NCBI RefSeq assembly: GCF_918797505.1
Contig: NC_092801.1
Coordinates: 16,864,001 to 16,928,000, forward strand
Source of the DNA: Bemisia tabaci
Lineage: Eukaryota; Arthropoda; Insecta; Hemiptera; Aleyrodidae
Length of the DNA: 64,000 nt
Direction: 5' to 3'
Shown here: one piece after another, positions 47,601-58,486 of the stretch
Layout of the letters: each line of letters opens with the position of its first letter
Numbering within the stretch: the first letter of the stretch is position 1
The notes under the pieces: generated by a model
Told to the model about the DNA's origin: nothing
What the model saw: the letters and a program-made list of their open reading frames with translations, nothing else
Databases searched by the model: none
Made by a program: the position numbers and the translations under genes

Positions 47601-49559
47601 AAAGAATTTCGGGAAACGTCAGTGAAGTCAATCGACAGCACCTTGACGCGCTCTGGCTTTTTGGCCCCTAAACGACATCCATTTTGAAAAAAATAATTTA
47701 AAAAGTTCGCTTTCAGACTCATATGTTTACAGCAATACGAGTATATTTTAATGCAAGGATCCATGATGGGTCAAAACCAATTATTTTCGTTACCTACGGA
47801 TCTTTTACCACCAAGAATACGCCGAACTGACAAAAACAGTTGGATTACATTTTGCTGAAGGGAACCAAGAGAATACCAATGTCGCTGAGATTTTGTAACC
47901 ATTTGTGTATGCTCTTACGGCGCTAGGGCGCTCTGCAACGCCTACTCGCCACAGGAATCTGTCATGGTAGAGATCCTCTGGAAGTTGGCATCTTGAACAC
48001 CCCTACTGGCCAGGCCGCCCCTGGGGAAGCTGATTTTGGGTCCCAACAAAACCCCTCCCGAAAGTCAAATCCATCCCCTAAATACAGATCCGCACTCTTT
48101 AAAAATTTGAATGTGCATTGGATTGCATTTTGCAATTAGAAACTAAAATTTTAGGCTTGCATTCGTACAACCACCTACCTACCAGGGAAACCTCCTAGTA
48201 CCCCTGGCCAGGCCGCCTCCGAGGGGCTGATTTCGGGTCTCAACAAAACCCCTCCCGAAAGTCAAATTCATCCCCTAAATATAGATGCGCACTCTTTAAA
48301 AATTTGAATGTGCATTAGACTGCATTTTGCAATTAGGAACTACAATTTTAGGCTCGCATTCGTACAATCACCTACCTACTAGGGAAAATTATTGCACATA
48401 AGCTATTTATAAACTGAGCCAGAAATTGTCACAGTCCCTAATTGTAAAATGAAATCCAATGTGTTCCATTTTACGTGGCTGTAGCAATTTTTACTGAGAA
48501 ACTTACTTGCATGTGCGATCGACGCAACGTTGACAATTCTGGCTGGAGTCGAACCCAGCATTTTGGGGAGGAGGAGGCAAGTGAGGTAGAAATGACCCAG
48601 ATAGTTCGTGACGTATGTGAGCTCGAAGCCATCCTTCGTCACTCGACGCTCTCGTGTCAAAATACCTGAAGGTTTCAACATAAGAGATGTTAAACTACAG
48701 CGCTAATATAGGAAAGATGGTGCGGAAAATTTTGGCTCTTTTGAATCATGCGAAAATTGGAACAGTTGCGGAAACTCAGGGAATCATTGGCGGGTCCAGC
48801 AATTTGTCAAAGTTGTTTTCTCCCCCCATTTGAACCTATGGAAATGTTGATTCTTGGAGGGGCCAGGTTCTCCGACAAGAATCGATCATTCAACATAGGT
48901 TTTAATGGAGGAAATCTGGTGTTGCCAAATTGTTGGATCCGCCTCCGCGGGGAACTGGGCGAAGATCCTGTTCAGAATGGTATCGCCCCTTTCTTTGGTT
49001 CCCGCTAGAGTCCCTTTATACTGACAGTCAAGACAACACCTCCTCATGGAGTCACAAACGGGAATAAAGATTACACAAATTGAAAGTTTTTCGCAATCTT
49101 TGATCGGCCCATTCTCAAATTCCTTTCTGCCTTCCCTCTCTCATTCCGTTTGTTCCTTGTCGAACCCGTAATTCCTCGGTCCATTTCAGATCATAATCTT
49201 TGCAGTTGGTGAAAATGTAATATTTATTCCCGTTTGTGACACTGTGGAGGCCTTAAGTACGGTAACCAATCAGAAATGGATTCACATTGTCTCGACTCTC
49301 AGTATAAAGGGACTCTAATCGAAGTCAGAAGAAAAATCAGTGATTTTTCAGTTTTAAATTTCTGAAATTCTCCTCGTTAGAATGCGATTTGCGGGGGAAA
49401 GCTTTCATCTAATATCTTCTCATGCTTTACTTTTTACAAGGAAACAAAACAAGTTCTTGCCTTGGAATTTTGCAAGACTATTCCTCGTAAGAAATGCATA
49501 CTGCATACTCGTACATAATACATATCGTTTGAATTCATTTTCTTGCTTAGTTTTCCTGT

Positions 49560-49594
<35 letters not shown>

Positions 49595-50461
49595 ACGGGG
49601 GATCGTAATGATCGGGTTAAATAAGTCCAGTTGGACGTATTCATGCTAAAAGGTACTATGTTACACGCAAACCCCACGCACATAGTTCCCTATACGCGGT
49701 AAATTTGAAAACGCGTGTTACAAATACAGATTGCGCGCTAAGGGGTAGATTTCAGACTTCTTCGATGTGATCTTCTTCGATCTTCTTCGATCTTCTTCTT
49801 CTTCTTCTTCTTCGCAACGTGACTTCCGAGAAAATTTACGCTTAGAAAGTGTATTCAGTTGGCTGTATCTCTCACTGAAAAAAAAAAAACAAAAAAACAA
49901 AAAAAAAAAAAAAAAAAAAAAAAACCTTGGATCTTGAGTCCAGACTCTTAAAAACATCGACAGGAAAAAATACTATTGATTCAATCAGATTTAACCTTAA
50001 ATCAAGAACCAAGCCTCTTAATTTGAGCGGATTTCCTTTTGATTTAAGCTTAAATCTGATTGAATCAAGACTATTTTTTCTTGTCAATGTTTTCAAGAGT
50101 TTGGACTCTAGATCGAATTTGTTTTATATTTCCAGTGTGCCTTTCCCGGTCTTCTCAAATTCCCTGACTTTCCCTTGATTTTTACTGGTCGTCGCAAATT
50201 CCCTGATTTTAAAAATTTACGCTTAGAAAGTGTATTCAGTTGGCTGTATCTCTCACTGAAAAAAAAAAAAAAAAATTGGATCTTGAGTCCAGACTCTTAA
50301 AAACATCGACAAGAAAAAATACTCTTGATTCAATCAGATTTAAGCTTAAATCAAGAACCAAGTCTCTTAATTTGAGCGGATTTCCTTTTGATTAAACTGA
50401 TTGAATCGAGAGTCTTTTTTCTTGTCAATGTTTTCAAGAGTGTGGACTCTACATCCAATGT

Positions 50462-50508
<47 letters not shown>

Positions 50509-53416
50509 CCAGTGTACGTCCAGTTATGATGGATGATTTTTCAAAGCTTTGGCTACTTGAATGGTGTCAGTGCTGCGTTATGTTTTTCTTGTCCCCTTTC
50601 GAACACAGAGAAAACAGAAACTTCGACAGTTCGACAAATTTAGTGAATTTTAAGCGGCCCTACCTGCATTATTAATGAGGATGTTGATTTTCTCCTCGGA
50701 TTCGTTGAGATCGTCGGCAAATTTTCGGATGGATTCCAACGAGGACAGATCGAGTTTTTTCACAATCAACGCTCCGACTTTTAATTGAGGGTGGGAGGCC
50801 TCGACTTCTTTTCGGATACCTTCAGCCACCCTCTCTGCCGCCGAAGATTCTTCTATGCAGGCCATGATTACACGAGCGCCTAGATGATCGAGAGAGAGAG
50901 AGAGAGAGAGAAATTATTGAAATGATCCAAGTATTATGGAAGATTCGGGAGGACGTGTGACGACTGCAAAAAAAACTTGAGTTTTTTGAAAATGAACCAC
51001 TAGACAAGGTACGAATTTAAGCAATCTGATACAAGTTTCTTAACCAGAATTTCACGTAAAACATGATTCGCACAACAAAAATTACTGAAACCAACTCGAC
51101 GAAGATACCAACAACCAACAACTAACGAAGATAGGTATTAATGTTTTTTTTTCACATTTGTTCCGAGGAATTTCGACTGCCCGCTCACAAGAAACTCAAA
51201 GCTCTACGTGAGTCAAATCGCGCACTACAACGGTTTCAGCAAGCTTCTCAATCGAGCAATGTTCATTTCCCATCGTGTCGTTGAAACTATAAGTAATATT
51301 CTATAGCTTAGCCAAAGCGTCAAGACTAAGGATGCCAGATTTTTAGATAAATCGCAGAGACTATCATGATAATGTTTAGCGCGCCATGTGAATCACGTAG
51401 AGCATTGAGTTTTAATCAGCGGGTAGTTAGAATTCAGGCATCCGGAATCATTAAATATATTTGGAAGGAGTTGATTTCGGTAATTTTTGTTTTGCGCATC
51501 GTGTTTTACGTGAAATTTTGATTATGAAACATGTATCAGAATGCTGAAATTCGTATCTTGTCTAGTGGTCCACTCCGGACTAGGGTGTCTGCTGGTCCGG
51601 AAAGTTCAGAAATAGCACTGATGACTCAGAGACGGTCCGAAAGTACCGAAAAAACACGGAAATTGCGCAAGAAGGTCCGGAAGTTTTCGCTAAACACCAC
51701 GCGTGTCATTTAAGACAGCCTGGAAGGTATGCAAACCCTTGCACACTAATTTTTTGTGCAGCATTCTGCCACTTTAAGGAAAAACGCCGTATGAACATTC
51801 GAGAGGCGCCGAATATCCTCCGATAAAATGTTGATTTTTGAGAAAAGTTACATATGATATTCATTAATATTTTCAGGAACTTTGGGTGAAATTGCGAACA
51901 AAATTATCTGAAACATTGGAAGAAAAGCGTGTACCGAAACCATGACCCCCAAGATCTATGACGGTACCCCTCACTTGAACGTATTTCTACCAAACGGAAC
52001 TATGTGCATTAAGACATGAGCCCTGAGACCCGTAAGAATATATGCATAACAGGGCTCACGTCATAATGCACTTAGTGCCGTTTGTTAGAATTACGTCCAC
52101 TTATCGGCCTTTTGTCCGGGAGGGGAGACATCCAAACGCACACGACCAACCGCTGGCCCCTGATTATTGGGCCACGATTAGTCCCCCCTCCCCCCCCCCC
52201 CAATCCACTCACGGCACCCCTCGCCTATCGGCCCGAAACGAGTGACTTTTCCGGGGGCAGCCCCGAGTCCAAGTACGAGTCGTGAATCAGTCTGTAAATA
52301 ATGGAACTGATAAATGGACGTATTTCTGTCAACTAAGCGCCAATTTGAGTTCCTTTTAAGGAATTTAGAATGCCGGATAGCGCGTTCTGTCAAACGGAAC
52401 TAAGCGCCATGGAAAAGCATTGCGAGTATAGGACGGTATGAGCCCGACGCCCGGTTCCTCCGCCAATCCAAGCCCCCCCCCCCCCCCCCCCACTACCTTC
52501 CTCCTCCGATGGCGCCTAGTTCCGTTTGACAGAAATACATCCAAATAGTAGTAGCTTAAAGTGCATCATTGATGAAAATCAGCAGTGGCGTGGCGTGCTT
52601 TGCGACAAATCGATTGTTGTGCCATTTAAACTTATGGAAAAGGATCGATAAACAGGGTGTTCGCTGCGAACACCTTAATAATCGATTCTTCACCGGAGGT
52701 TTAAATGGCATACCAATCGATACATCGCAATTCACGCCACGCCACTGAAAATCAGGTGACAAGAACCTCCAACGGGATCAGGGGTGTCTACATGTCTGGA
52801 AATAGTACTGCTTTTTTAAGAGCGGTCCGGAAGCACTGAAAAAGTGCGGAAATTCTGCAAGTAGGTCCGGAATATTGTTCATTTTTATGGCATTTTTGTC
52901 GCCATTTGGGCGAGAAATTCAAATTTTTGACATTTTTCGAATTACCTCGAATGAAGAAATTGATGAGTACTGAATTTTTCTGCTTAGGAGGGTCTGAATT
53001 TCATGGGAATGTCCTGAATAAGTACTGATTTTCGGCCAGCCTGCTTCAGTCGACACCGTGGCAATATTTTAACGTCGTTCATCGTATTTTTCATAAAAAT
53101 TATTTTTTTTGGCATGCATCGAATTTTATTAACACGGTAAAAATTTCTGAGAAGTGCGCACCGACCAAGCACTGATTTACAAATTCAAGCAGCGACCAAC
53201 ATGTTGATCAACGAAAATATTAGAAAATATCATACGGTGAAATATTAGAGTCCAACGGAGTTTCCGCTTACCGGCTTTGTAGAGTTCTTTAGCGGTGACT
53301 CTTCCGATGCCACTGCTCGAACCGGTTACGACCGCGGTCGTGCCATCGATCCGGTCCTCGATCTCGTAATGCCGACTGCATCTACCACCCATCTTCCTTC
53401 TGTCGAATTCGTACCT
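44532..53416 (-). CDS. SDR gene B: retinol dehydrogenase-like short-chain dehydrogenase (six exons recognised)
   Basis: A paralogue of genes A and C, predicted to be an NAD(P)-dependent oxidoreductase of the RDH11-14-like SDR class. Exons in transcript order: 53272-53416, 50664-50879, 48507-48665, 47478-47597, 45744-45960, 44532-44664. All junctions are GT-AG, and the joined frame is open for 329 residues (321 from the ATG at 53392). Motifs: TGSSSGIG, LDLSSLES, NNAG, IVNVASIAHA, YAQSK and the C-terminal DCAREE...LWDESLKMVGL. The GGRC...HYE segment before the dinucleotide fold resembles the GGxC linker that follows the membrane anchor in RDH11/12, so a short N-terminal exon probably lies upstream and was not found. 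The alternative is initiation at 53392. Introns are 0.9-2.4 kb and loaded with MITEs. Confidence 0.88.
45744..45960 (-). CDS. SDR gene B, penultimate exon
   Basis: 217 bp; TGVKTYSLHPGILPTT through GAATTLFCALDASV and EESGFYYK. Acceptor TTCTAG|GA, donor ACAA|GTAAGA. Confidence 0.9.
46038..46120. mobile_element. CAGGGTGTCTA-family 5' fragment
   Basis: Starts CAGGGTGTCTACTAGTCTGG. It is truncated where the family-2 foldback element begins. Confidence 0.6.
46122..46625. mobile_element. Foldback element family 2 (copy 4), in SDR gene B intron
   Basis: A 504-bp copy, slightly diverged (right end CAACATCTCAATT). It lies 162 bp from the penultimate exon. Confidence 0.78.
46626..47028. repeat. ~400-bp dispersed repeat, copy B
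   Basis: Matches 5459-5862 in the same orientation, including GAGATACATAATGACATAAC and GATCTACTGACGCTTGAAAT. Confidence 0.75.
47162..47463. mobile_element. CAGGGTTCCTACAGTCAGGG-end MITE
   Basis: Starts CAGGGTTCCTACAGTCAGGG and ends GCGGCAACCCTG, with many TCAGGGAA words inside. No clear target duplication. Confidence 0.5.
47478..47597 (-). CDS. SDR gene B, exon with YxxxK
   Basis: 120 bp; GRMHWDDLTLEKNFSMF, then [17 protein letters not shown]. Acceptor TTTCAG|GC, donor GAGG|GTGAGT. Confidence 0.9.
48003..48395. repeat. 198-bp tandem duplication x 2
   Basis: GGCCAGGCCGCC recurs at 48008 and 48206, and the following ~180 bases match closely, including AACAAAACCCCTCCCGAAAG. It lies in an SDR gene B intron. 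Confidence 0.85.
48507..48665 (-). CDS. SDR gene B, exon with active-site serine
   Basis: 159 bp; ILTRERRVTKDGFEL, then TNYLGHFYL and IVNVASIAHA. Acceptor CCTTCAG|GT, donor CAA|GTAAGT. Confidence 0.9.
49006..49317. mobile_element. 312-bp hAT-like MITE (copy 3)
   Basis: Same ends and length as 7544-7855, but the flanks do not match, so its target duplication has decayed or been lost. Confidence 0.85.
49561..49591. repeat. Poly(A) run
   Basis: About 30 A in a row, within an SDR gene B intron. Confidence 0.8.
49764..49815. repeat. CTT microsatellite
   Basis: Repeated TCTTCTTCGA and CTTCTTCTT words between about 49758 and 49815. The flanking sequence has an inverted relative at 58975-59135 that lacks the expansion. 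Confidence 0.75.
49873..50137. mobile_element. CACTGGAAAA foldback MITE (copy 2)
   Basis: The same near-complete palindrome as 2731-2958, with an expanded A-run at its left end. Confidence 0.78.
50254..50514. mobile_element. CACTGGAAAA foldback MITE (copy 3) with ~47-base T run
   Basis: Same family. The right A/T-rich end has expanded to about 47 consecutive T (50462-50508). Confidence 0.78.
50664..50879 (-). CDS. SDR gene B, exon with NNAG motif
   Basis: 216 bp; ARVIMACIEESSAAERVAEG through NILINNAG. Acceptor ATCTAG|GC, donor GCAG|GTAGGG, phase 1 on both sides. Confidence 0.9.
50992..51573. mobile_element. MITE family 1, near full length
   Basis: Ends ATGAACCACTAGACAAGG and CTTGTCTAGTGGTCCAC. 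Internal sequence matches 54345-54896, with a small internal duplication near 51100. Confidence 0.8.
51584..51716. mobile_element. CAGGGTGTCTA-family fragment
   Basis: TAGGGTGTCTGCTGGTCCGG start and the characteristic AAGGTCCGGAA block. Truncated. Confidence 0.55.
51975..52099. mobile_element. Short GGACGTATTTCTG-end foldback (120 bp)
   Basis: Arms with AACGGAACTATGTGCATTA-like sequence and inverse. A second copy is at 58145-58270. Confidence 0.7.
52314..52544. mobile_element. GGACGTATTTCTG-end MITE, second copy
   Basis: Matches 17415-17648, including GGATAGCGCGTTCTGTC, and carries a longer poly-C run (52472-52489). Confidence 0.75.
52583..52747. mobile_element. hAT-like MITE with CAGTGGCGTGGCGTG ends and 8-bp target duplication
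   Basis: 165 bp, ends CAGTGGCGTGGCGTG and CACGCCACGCCACTG. AAAATCAG is on both sides (52575-52582, 52748-52755). The whole element folds back on itself. Confidence 0.93.
52782..53058. mobile_element. CAGGGTGTCTA-family MITE copy
   Basis: Runs from GGGGTGTCTACATGTCTGG to CAGTCGACACC, with the family interior. Confidence 0.6.
53272..53416 (-). CDS. SDR gene B, first recognised exon
   Basis: Encodes RYEFDRRKMGGRC, then SRHYEIEDRIDGTTAVVTG and [17 protein letters not shown]. Acceptor TTTGCCAG at 53417-53424, donor GCCG|GTAAGC. An internal ATG at 53390-53392 is the alternative start. Confidence 0.82.
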
Positions 53417-53485
53417 CTGGCAAAGGAAAGTTTATTTTATAACATTGAGCCAATTAATATATTCTGCAAAAATTCTCTTGAGATA

Positions 53486-53668
53486 CATTGGAAAAAAAAA
53501 CACATTGGATCTGGAGTCCAGACTCTTAAAAACATCGACAAGAAAAAGTACTTTTGATTCAAGCAAAAATCCGATTGAATCAAGAGTATTTTTTTTGTCA
53601 ATGTTTTCAAGAGCCTGGACTCTAGATCCAATGTGGGTTTTTTTTTTTTTTTTTTTTTTTTTTCAGTG
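53486..53668. mobile_element. CACTGGAAAA foldback MITE (copy 4, internally deleted)
   Basis: About 183 bp. The arms are present but the spacer around the ATTTAAGCTTAAAT block is deleted. It lies just upstream of SDR gene B's first recognised exon. Confidence 0.72.
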
Positions 53669-53739
53669 TATTGTTTTGACTTACAGTGTCCTTTCTAGTC
53701 GACAAAATCTGGTTTTTTTGCACTGAATTCAAAGTTCCG

Positions 53740-53890
53740 GGCTGTATAGACATACCGTCCGCTCCGGGCTCAGTGGCCGAAACATCCGGGTGCTGGAGTC
53801 ATAGTTTCGATTACTCCGGGTGCTACGCCCGTAACTTTCGACCTCTGAGCCCGGAACGCGGACGGTATATCTATATAGCCCGTAAGCACG
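53740..53890. mobile_element. GC-richer foldback element
   Basis: GGGCTGTATAGACATACCGT and CTCCGGGCTCAG on the left are inverted on the right (CTGAGCCCGGAA and ACGGTATATCTATATAGCCC). Confidence 0.7.
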
Positions 53891-54344
53891 GCTTCCCTGG
53901 CCGGAGCTTTTTTTTCAGTGTGAGTTAGAGAAACGTTGTTTTGTTATCTTTAAGTTGAAGTAAAAAACAACAACAACAATATAACGTTTTTTTAACCAAA
54001 AAAACAAAAAAAATTGTTGACAAGAAATGACGCTTTAAGTCATAATATTATCTCAGGAAAAATCATTTTCTGTGTAAAATTACGGCGTGAATACTGTAAG
54101 TAACACTCAGGGGCGATTCTTTCAGGTTGGTAACATTTCAACAGAGTCTATTTCTTTCTTTTTATGTCATTTCAACATTTTACATTTTTTCTCACCCGGT
54201 AGAACGCAAGAAGTAAGCGTTACTAGAAATGAAAATTTAGGAGGCTTGAGAGCCTATAATATACATGATAGAAAGATAAATAATGAACGCTCCTAGACGG
54301 TTTTATGTGAACAGTTGCCAATCGAAATTTACTTATTGTTAGTA

Positions 54345-54896
54345 ATGGACCACTAAACAAGGTACGAATTTAAGCGATCTGATACATGTTTCTTAACCAG
54401 AATTTCACATAGAACACGATTCATACAACGAAAATTACTGAAACCAACTCCTAACGAAGATATTAACGTTTTTATTTCACATTGGTTACGAGGAATTTGA
54501 ACTGCCCGCTCACAAGAAACTCAAAGCTCTACGTGAGGCAAATCGCCCACTACAACGGTTTCAGCAAGCTTCTCAATCGAGCAATGTTCATTTCCCACCA
54601 TGTGTTGTTCAAGCTATTAGCAATTTGCTATAACTGAGCCAAAGCGTCAAGATTGAGGTTGCCAGATTTTTATATCGCAGAGACTGTCATGATAACGTTT
54701 AGCGCGCGATGTGAATCACGTAGAGCATTCAGTTTTAATGAGCGGGTGATTTGAATTCACGCATCAAGAATCATTAAATATCTTCGTAAGGAGTTAATTT
54801 CGGTCATTTTCGTTGTGTGCATCGTGTTTTACGTAAAATTTTGGTTAAGAAACATGTATCAGAATGCTGAAATTCGTACCTTATCTAGTGGTCCAT
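54345..54896. mobile_element. MITE family 1, complete reference copy
   Basis: 552 bp with ends ATGGACCACTAAACAAGG and CTTATCTAGTGGTCCAT, flanked by TA (54343-54344 and 54897-54898). This suggests mobilisation by a Tc1/mariner-type transposase. Confidence 0.88.
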
Positions 54897-54898
54897 TA

Positions 54899-55526
54899 CA
54901 AACGAAAGGAAGATGAAATTCACTTACCTATTTCATTGAATCCTCAATGTTCTGCCAATCAAATTAAAACTTATGTCGAAATCAAAACTCGCATTGGCAC
55001 ACAAAATAACATTAAATTAACACTCACTCAATATTCTGACGCCCAGTAGTCTGAAAGGATGATCCTGATGAGTCTTCCAGATCAAATGAGAAAGACTCAC
55101 GTGATAAAAATTAAAATGAAACGAAGGAATTTGTTGTGCGGCGTTCTTTTGAATTTTGTATTTTAAATGTTGTCGCAATTGCTATCGATGCGCAAAATAT
55201 ATACACACTAAACTTGATACTAGGCCACATGACCTAAATAAATCACCATATTTTTGCAGAAGCAGCAGTTATTCGACCGCTCGGTGGCGAATCCCCATGA
55301 CCGACTGAAATGAGCTTTCAGCTTTTCATGTTATGTTGTTGTGCTCAGTGGGCATCGTCATAAAGGTTCGCTTAATCGTCAGTAATTGTCAGTCAGTCAT
55401 CATAAGGTATTCCTTATGAGGAAATCATTGCACGAATATTGTCGTAAGGAAAAAGTCTCCCAAACTTCTAGGCGTTGCCAAATGTCAACTGATTAAACAT
55501 GAATTTGTTTTAGAAAACTTACAGCA
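54899..55526. other. Intergenic, nothing recognised
   Basis: AT-rich sequence between MITEs. Contains direct phrases GTCAGTAATTGTCAGTCAG near 55378-55400, with no known feature. Confidence 0.35.
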
Positions 55527-55759
55527 CACTGGGGGGAAAAAACATATTGGATCTAGAGTCCAGACTCTTGAAAACATCGACAAGAAAAAATACTCTTGAT
55601 TCAATCAGATTTAAGCTTAAATCAAGAACCAAGCTTCTTAATTTGAGCGGATTTCCTTTTGATTTAAGCTTAAATCTGATTGAATCAAGAGCCCTTTTTC
55701 TTGTCAATGTTTTCAAGAGTCTGGATTCTAGATCCAATGTGTTTTTTTTTCCCCCAGTG
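55527..55759. mobile_element. CACTGGAAAA foldback MITE (copy 5)
   Basis: 233 bp near-complete palindrome. The left end reads CACTGGGGGGAAAA, and the right end is the matching TTTTTCCCCCAGTG. Confidence 0.82.
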
Positions 55760-55796
55760 TACCGAATTGATCGTCACTGTGACATTAATTTATCAT

Positions 55797-56266
55797 ACGC
55801 CGTGTGTTTTTTAAGTGTTTGACGTGGAAACTTTGTGTTGTGGAGCGATCTTATTATTTTCTGCTAATCTATAAGCTTAAAACACCAAACCAAGATCCTG
55901 TAATAAGCGTAAGCGCCCCCTAGTAATTTGTTTATTCGTCGAAAGGCAAATTTTCGACAGTGGATTTGGTCGCGCGACTTTTTCAACTAGATCGGCAGGG
56001 TTGCAAACTAATGGATAAAAACGAACTGCTGCAGTCGAGAACTAAACTCAGCTGCTTGATGAATTTCGGTCATCATTTGCATCCATCCTTTTTTCAACCC
56101 GCCCCGGGAGATGGATCGAAAATCTTGGATGTGGTCGTCATTCCTGCCAGCATGAAAACCAAATGTTGTAAGCGCACCGTCACCGGGAGGGAATTTTGTT
56201 TTGTTGTAACGGAGGTTGGCAGTAAGCGAAACACCTCGAGCAAATCCACTCGCGAAAATTTGCCTG
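55797..56266. repeat. ~470-bp direct repeat, left copy
   Basis: Begins CATACGCCGTGTG and closely matches 56681-57150. The two are separated only by the family-3 element at 56267-56680. The open frame inside (AKLSCLMNFGHH-type; from about 56010) is shared, but no family was recognised. Confidence 0.88.
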
Positions 56267-56680
56267 CACTGAAAAAAAAATCTCGGTGTATTTACTAAGA
56301 AAAGGGTAAAATTACCAAGAATTCAGGGTTCTATTTGATCCCAGTTTTTTCTTGGTAAAATTACCATTTATGGAATTGGTAATTTTACCGAGAAATCTCG
56401 GTAAAATTATTGACTTTATCGGTAATTTCACTGAACCCCGGTAAAAACGCCAATAATTTTTATCGACTGTGGTAGAATTACCGAGATAAAATGGCAAAGT
56501 TACCGGGAATTGATTACCAATAAAAGTGGTATTTTTACTTGGAAAAAACAGTAAAAATACCGGTTTTTGGGAAGCTTACTAGTCTGTCTTGGTAAAATTA
56601 CCAATAATTGGTAAAAGAAGTGAGATGGTAAAGGTGCCAACGGACCTTGGTAAAAACGCCGATAATTTTTTTTTTCAGTG
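56267..56680. mobile_element. Family 3 TACCAAG-rich foldback element, complete copy
   Basis: 414 bp, from CACTGAAAAAAAAA to TTTTTTTTTTCAGTG, in inverted orientation to 6523-6938. Confidence 0.85.
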
Positions 56681-57150
56681 CATACGCCGTGTGTTTTGTA
56701 AGTGTTTGACGTGGAAACTTTGTGTTGTATAGCGATCTTATTATTTTCTGCTAATCTATAAGCTTAAAACACCTAACCAAGATTCTATAATAAGCGTAAG
56801 CGCCCCCTAGTAATTTGTTTATCCGTCAAAAGGCAAATTTTCGACAGTGGATTTGGTCGACTTTTTCAACCGGATCGGCAGGGTTGCAAACTAATGGATA
56901 TAAACGCTCTGCTGCAGTCGAGAACTAAACTCAGCTGCTTGATGAATTTCGGTCATCATTTGCATCCATCCTTTTTTCAACCCGCCTCGGGAGGTGGGTC
57001 GAAAATTTTGGATGTGGTCGCCATCCCTGCCAACATGAAAACCAAATGTTGTAAGCGCACCGTCACCGGGAGGGAATTTCATTTTGTTGTAACGGAGGTT
57101 GGCAGTAAGTGAAACACCTCGAGCAAATCCACTCGCGAAAATTCGTCTGA
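56681..57150. repeat. ~470-bp direct repeat, right copy
   Basis: Matches 55797-56266 with scattered changes. The shared plus-strand frame ends earlier here (TGA after GGCAGTAAG). Confidence 0.88.
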
Positions 57151-57756
57151 AAGCTGACAACATCTGAAGACTTACGAGGAGGTAAAACGCATTCTATTTT
57201 CCTGTTCGCGCTTCCTCTACACATTGTATCGTATTATTACAATGTTGCCTCCTTTTAATAGCGCAATATTTTAGTTCCTCGATTTTTCGCGATGGCTTGC
57301 ATTTTATCAGCGCTCCGAGACTTGTTGAATCATGTTGTTACAAAGTAATCGCCCCTCAGCAATTATCAGCCTTCATCGATTGATGTGTCAGTATCAGCGC
57401 GACAACTGCACTCCAGGCAGCATGTTGTAGCGCACCACAGATAATTTACTCCCATCTAAACTTTAATATCAGCGAGGACAGGCTTAGTTAAGAAGTTTGG
57501 TAAAGGTGCAGCAACGGACGAGGTCTTTTTTCAAATGCTCCTAGTGCGGTTGTTAACAATTAAATTGCATGTAATCGACGGTATTTTTATGGTCTCTCGA
57601 CTTTTTTCTATAATAGACCATTAGACCACTAAAGCGCTGAGAATCAAAGACTGCAAGCTCCGATGTGTAAAAATGTGGCAGATGTACTAATTTAAAAAAA
57701 TGAGTAATTAATGAGACTTTGCGCGTAAAATAGGCACTGTCACAATTTTCTTGCTA
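57151..57756. other. Intergenic, nothing recognised
   Basis: AT-rich, no coding or repeat signal identified. Confidence 0.35.
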
Positions 57757-57986
57757 CACTGGAAAAAAAAACACATTGGATCTAGAGTCCAGACTCTTAA
57801 AAATATCGACAAGAAAAAGTACTCTTGATTCAATCGGATTTTTGCTTAAATCAAGAACCAAGCCTCTTAATTTGAGCGGATTTCCTTTTGATTTAAGCTT
57901 AAATCTGATTGAATCAAGAGTCCATTTTCTTGTCAATGTTTTCAAGAGTCTGGACTCTGGATACAATGTGTTTTTTTTTTCCAGTG
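57757..57986. mobile_element. CACTGGAAAA foldback MITE (copy 6)
   Basis: 230 bp, flanked by TA on both sides. Near-complete palindrome. Confidence 0.84.
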
Positions 57987-58144
57987 TAACGTATAAAAAA
58001 TTCTTGAAAAATCACGCAAATAGAAACTCTTTATAATTATTTAAAACGATTTCAAATTTTTTAGACAGTAATGAAAGTCTCAGGTCTTGATCCTAGACAC
58101 CTCAATTCTGTGTTTCGTCTTGTGGGAAGCAAATATTTCTTTAA

Positions 58145-58270
58145 ACGGACGTATTTCTGCCGAACGAAACTACGTGCATTATGATGTGAGCCCTGTTATG
58201 TACATTTCCTAATGGGTCTCAGGGCTCGTGTCTTTACGCACGCAGTTCCGTTTGGCAGAAATACATCCAA
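58145..58270. mobile_element. Short GGACGTATTTCTG-end foldback, second copy
   Basis: Matches 51975-52099 in inverted orientation around the GGGCTC centre. Confidence 0.7.
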
Positions 58271-58486
58271 ATAAGTTTCTTAGAATAATTAAAATACATA
58301 GTTCCATTAATAGACTTCAAAATCACCGTTCAACCATAAGCGCCTTCGAATGCCCGGGATACTTCTCGCTTTGTCCAGAAGTTAGTTTAGTTGCTTGCAT
58401 GGCCGACGTGAACACACTAGACACTACTAAAATTATGAATTATTTCCTCGTGGCAGAAATGCCTTCGGTTTCGAGTGCCTTCATTT

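Noticed and set aside
53686..53928. Plus-strand 80-codon ORF
   Set aside because: It reads through a foldback element and a T-run; no protein signal.
55960..56298. A gene in the 470-bp duplicated segment
   Set aside because: The two copies share a frame but end at different points, one in an inserted foldback element. No recognisable family; kept as a repeat.
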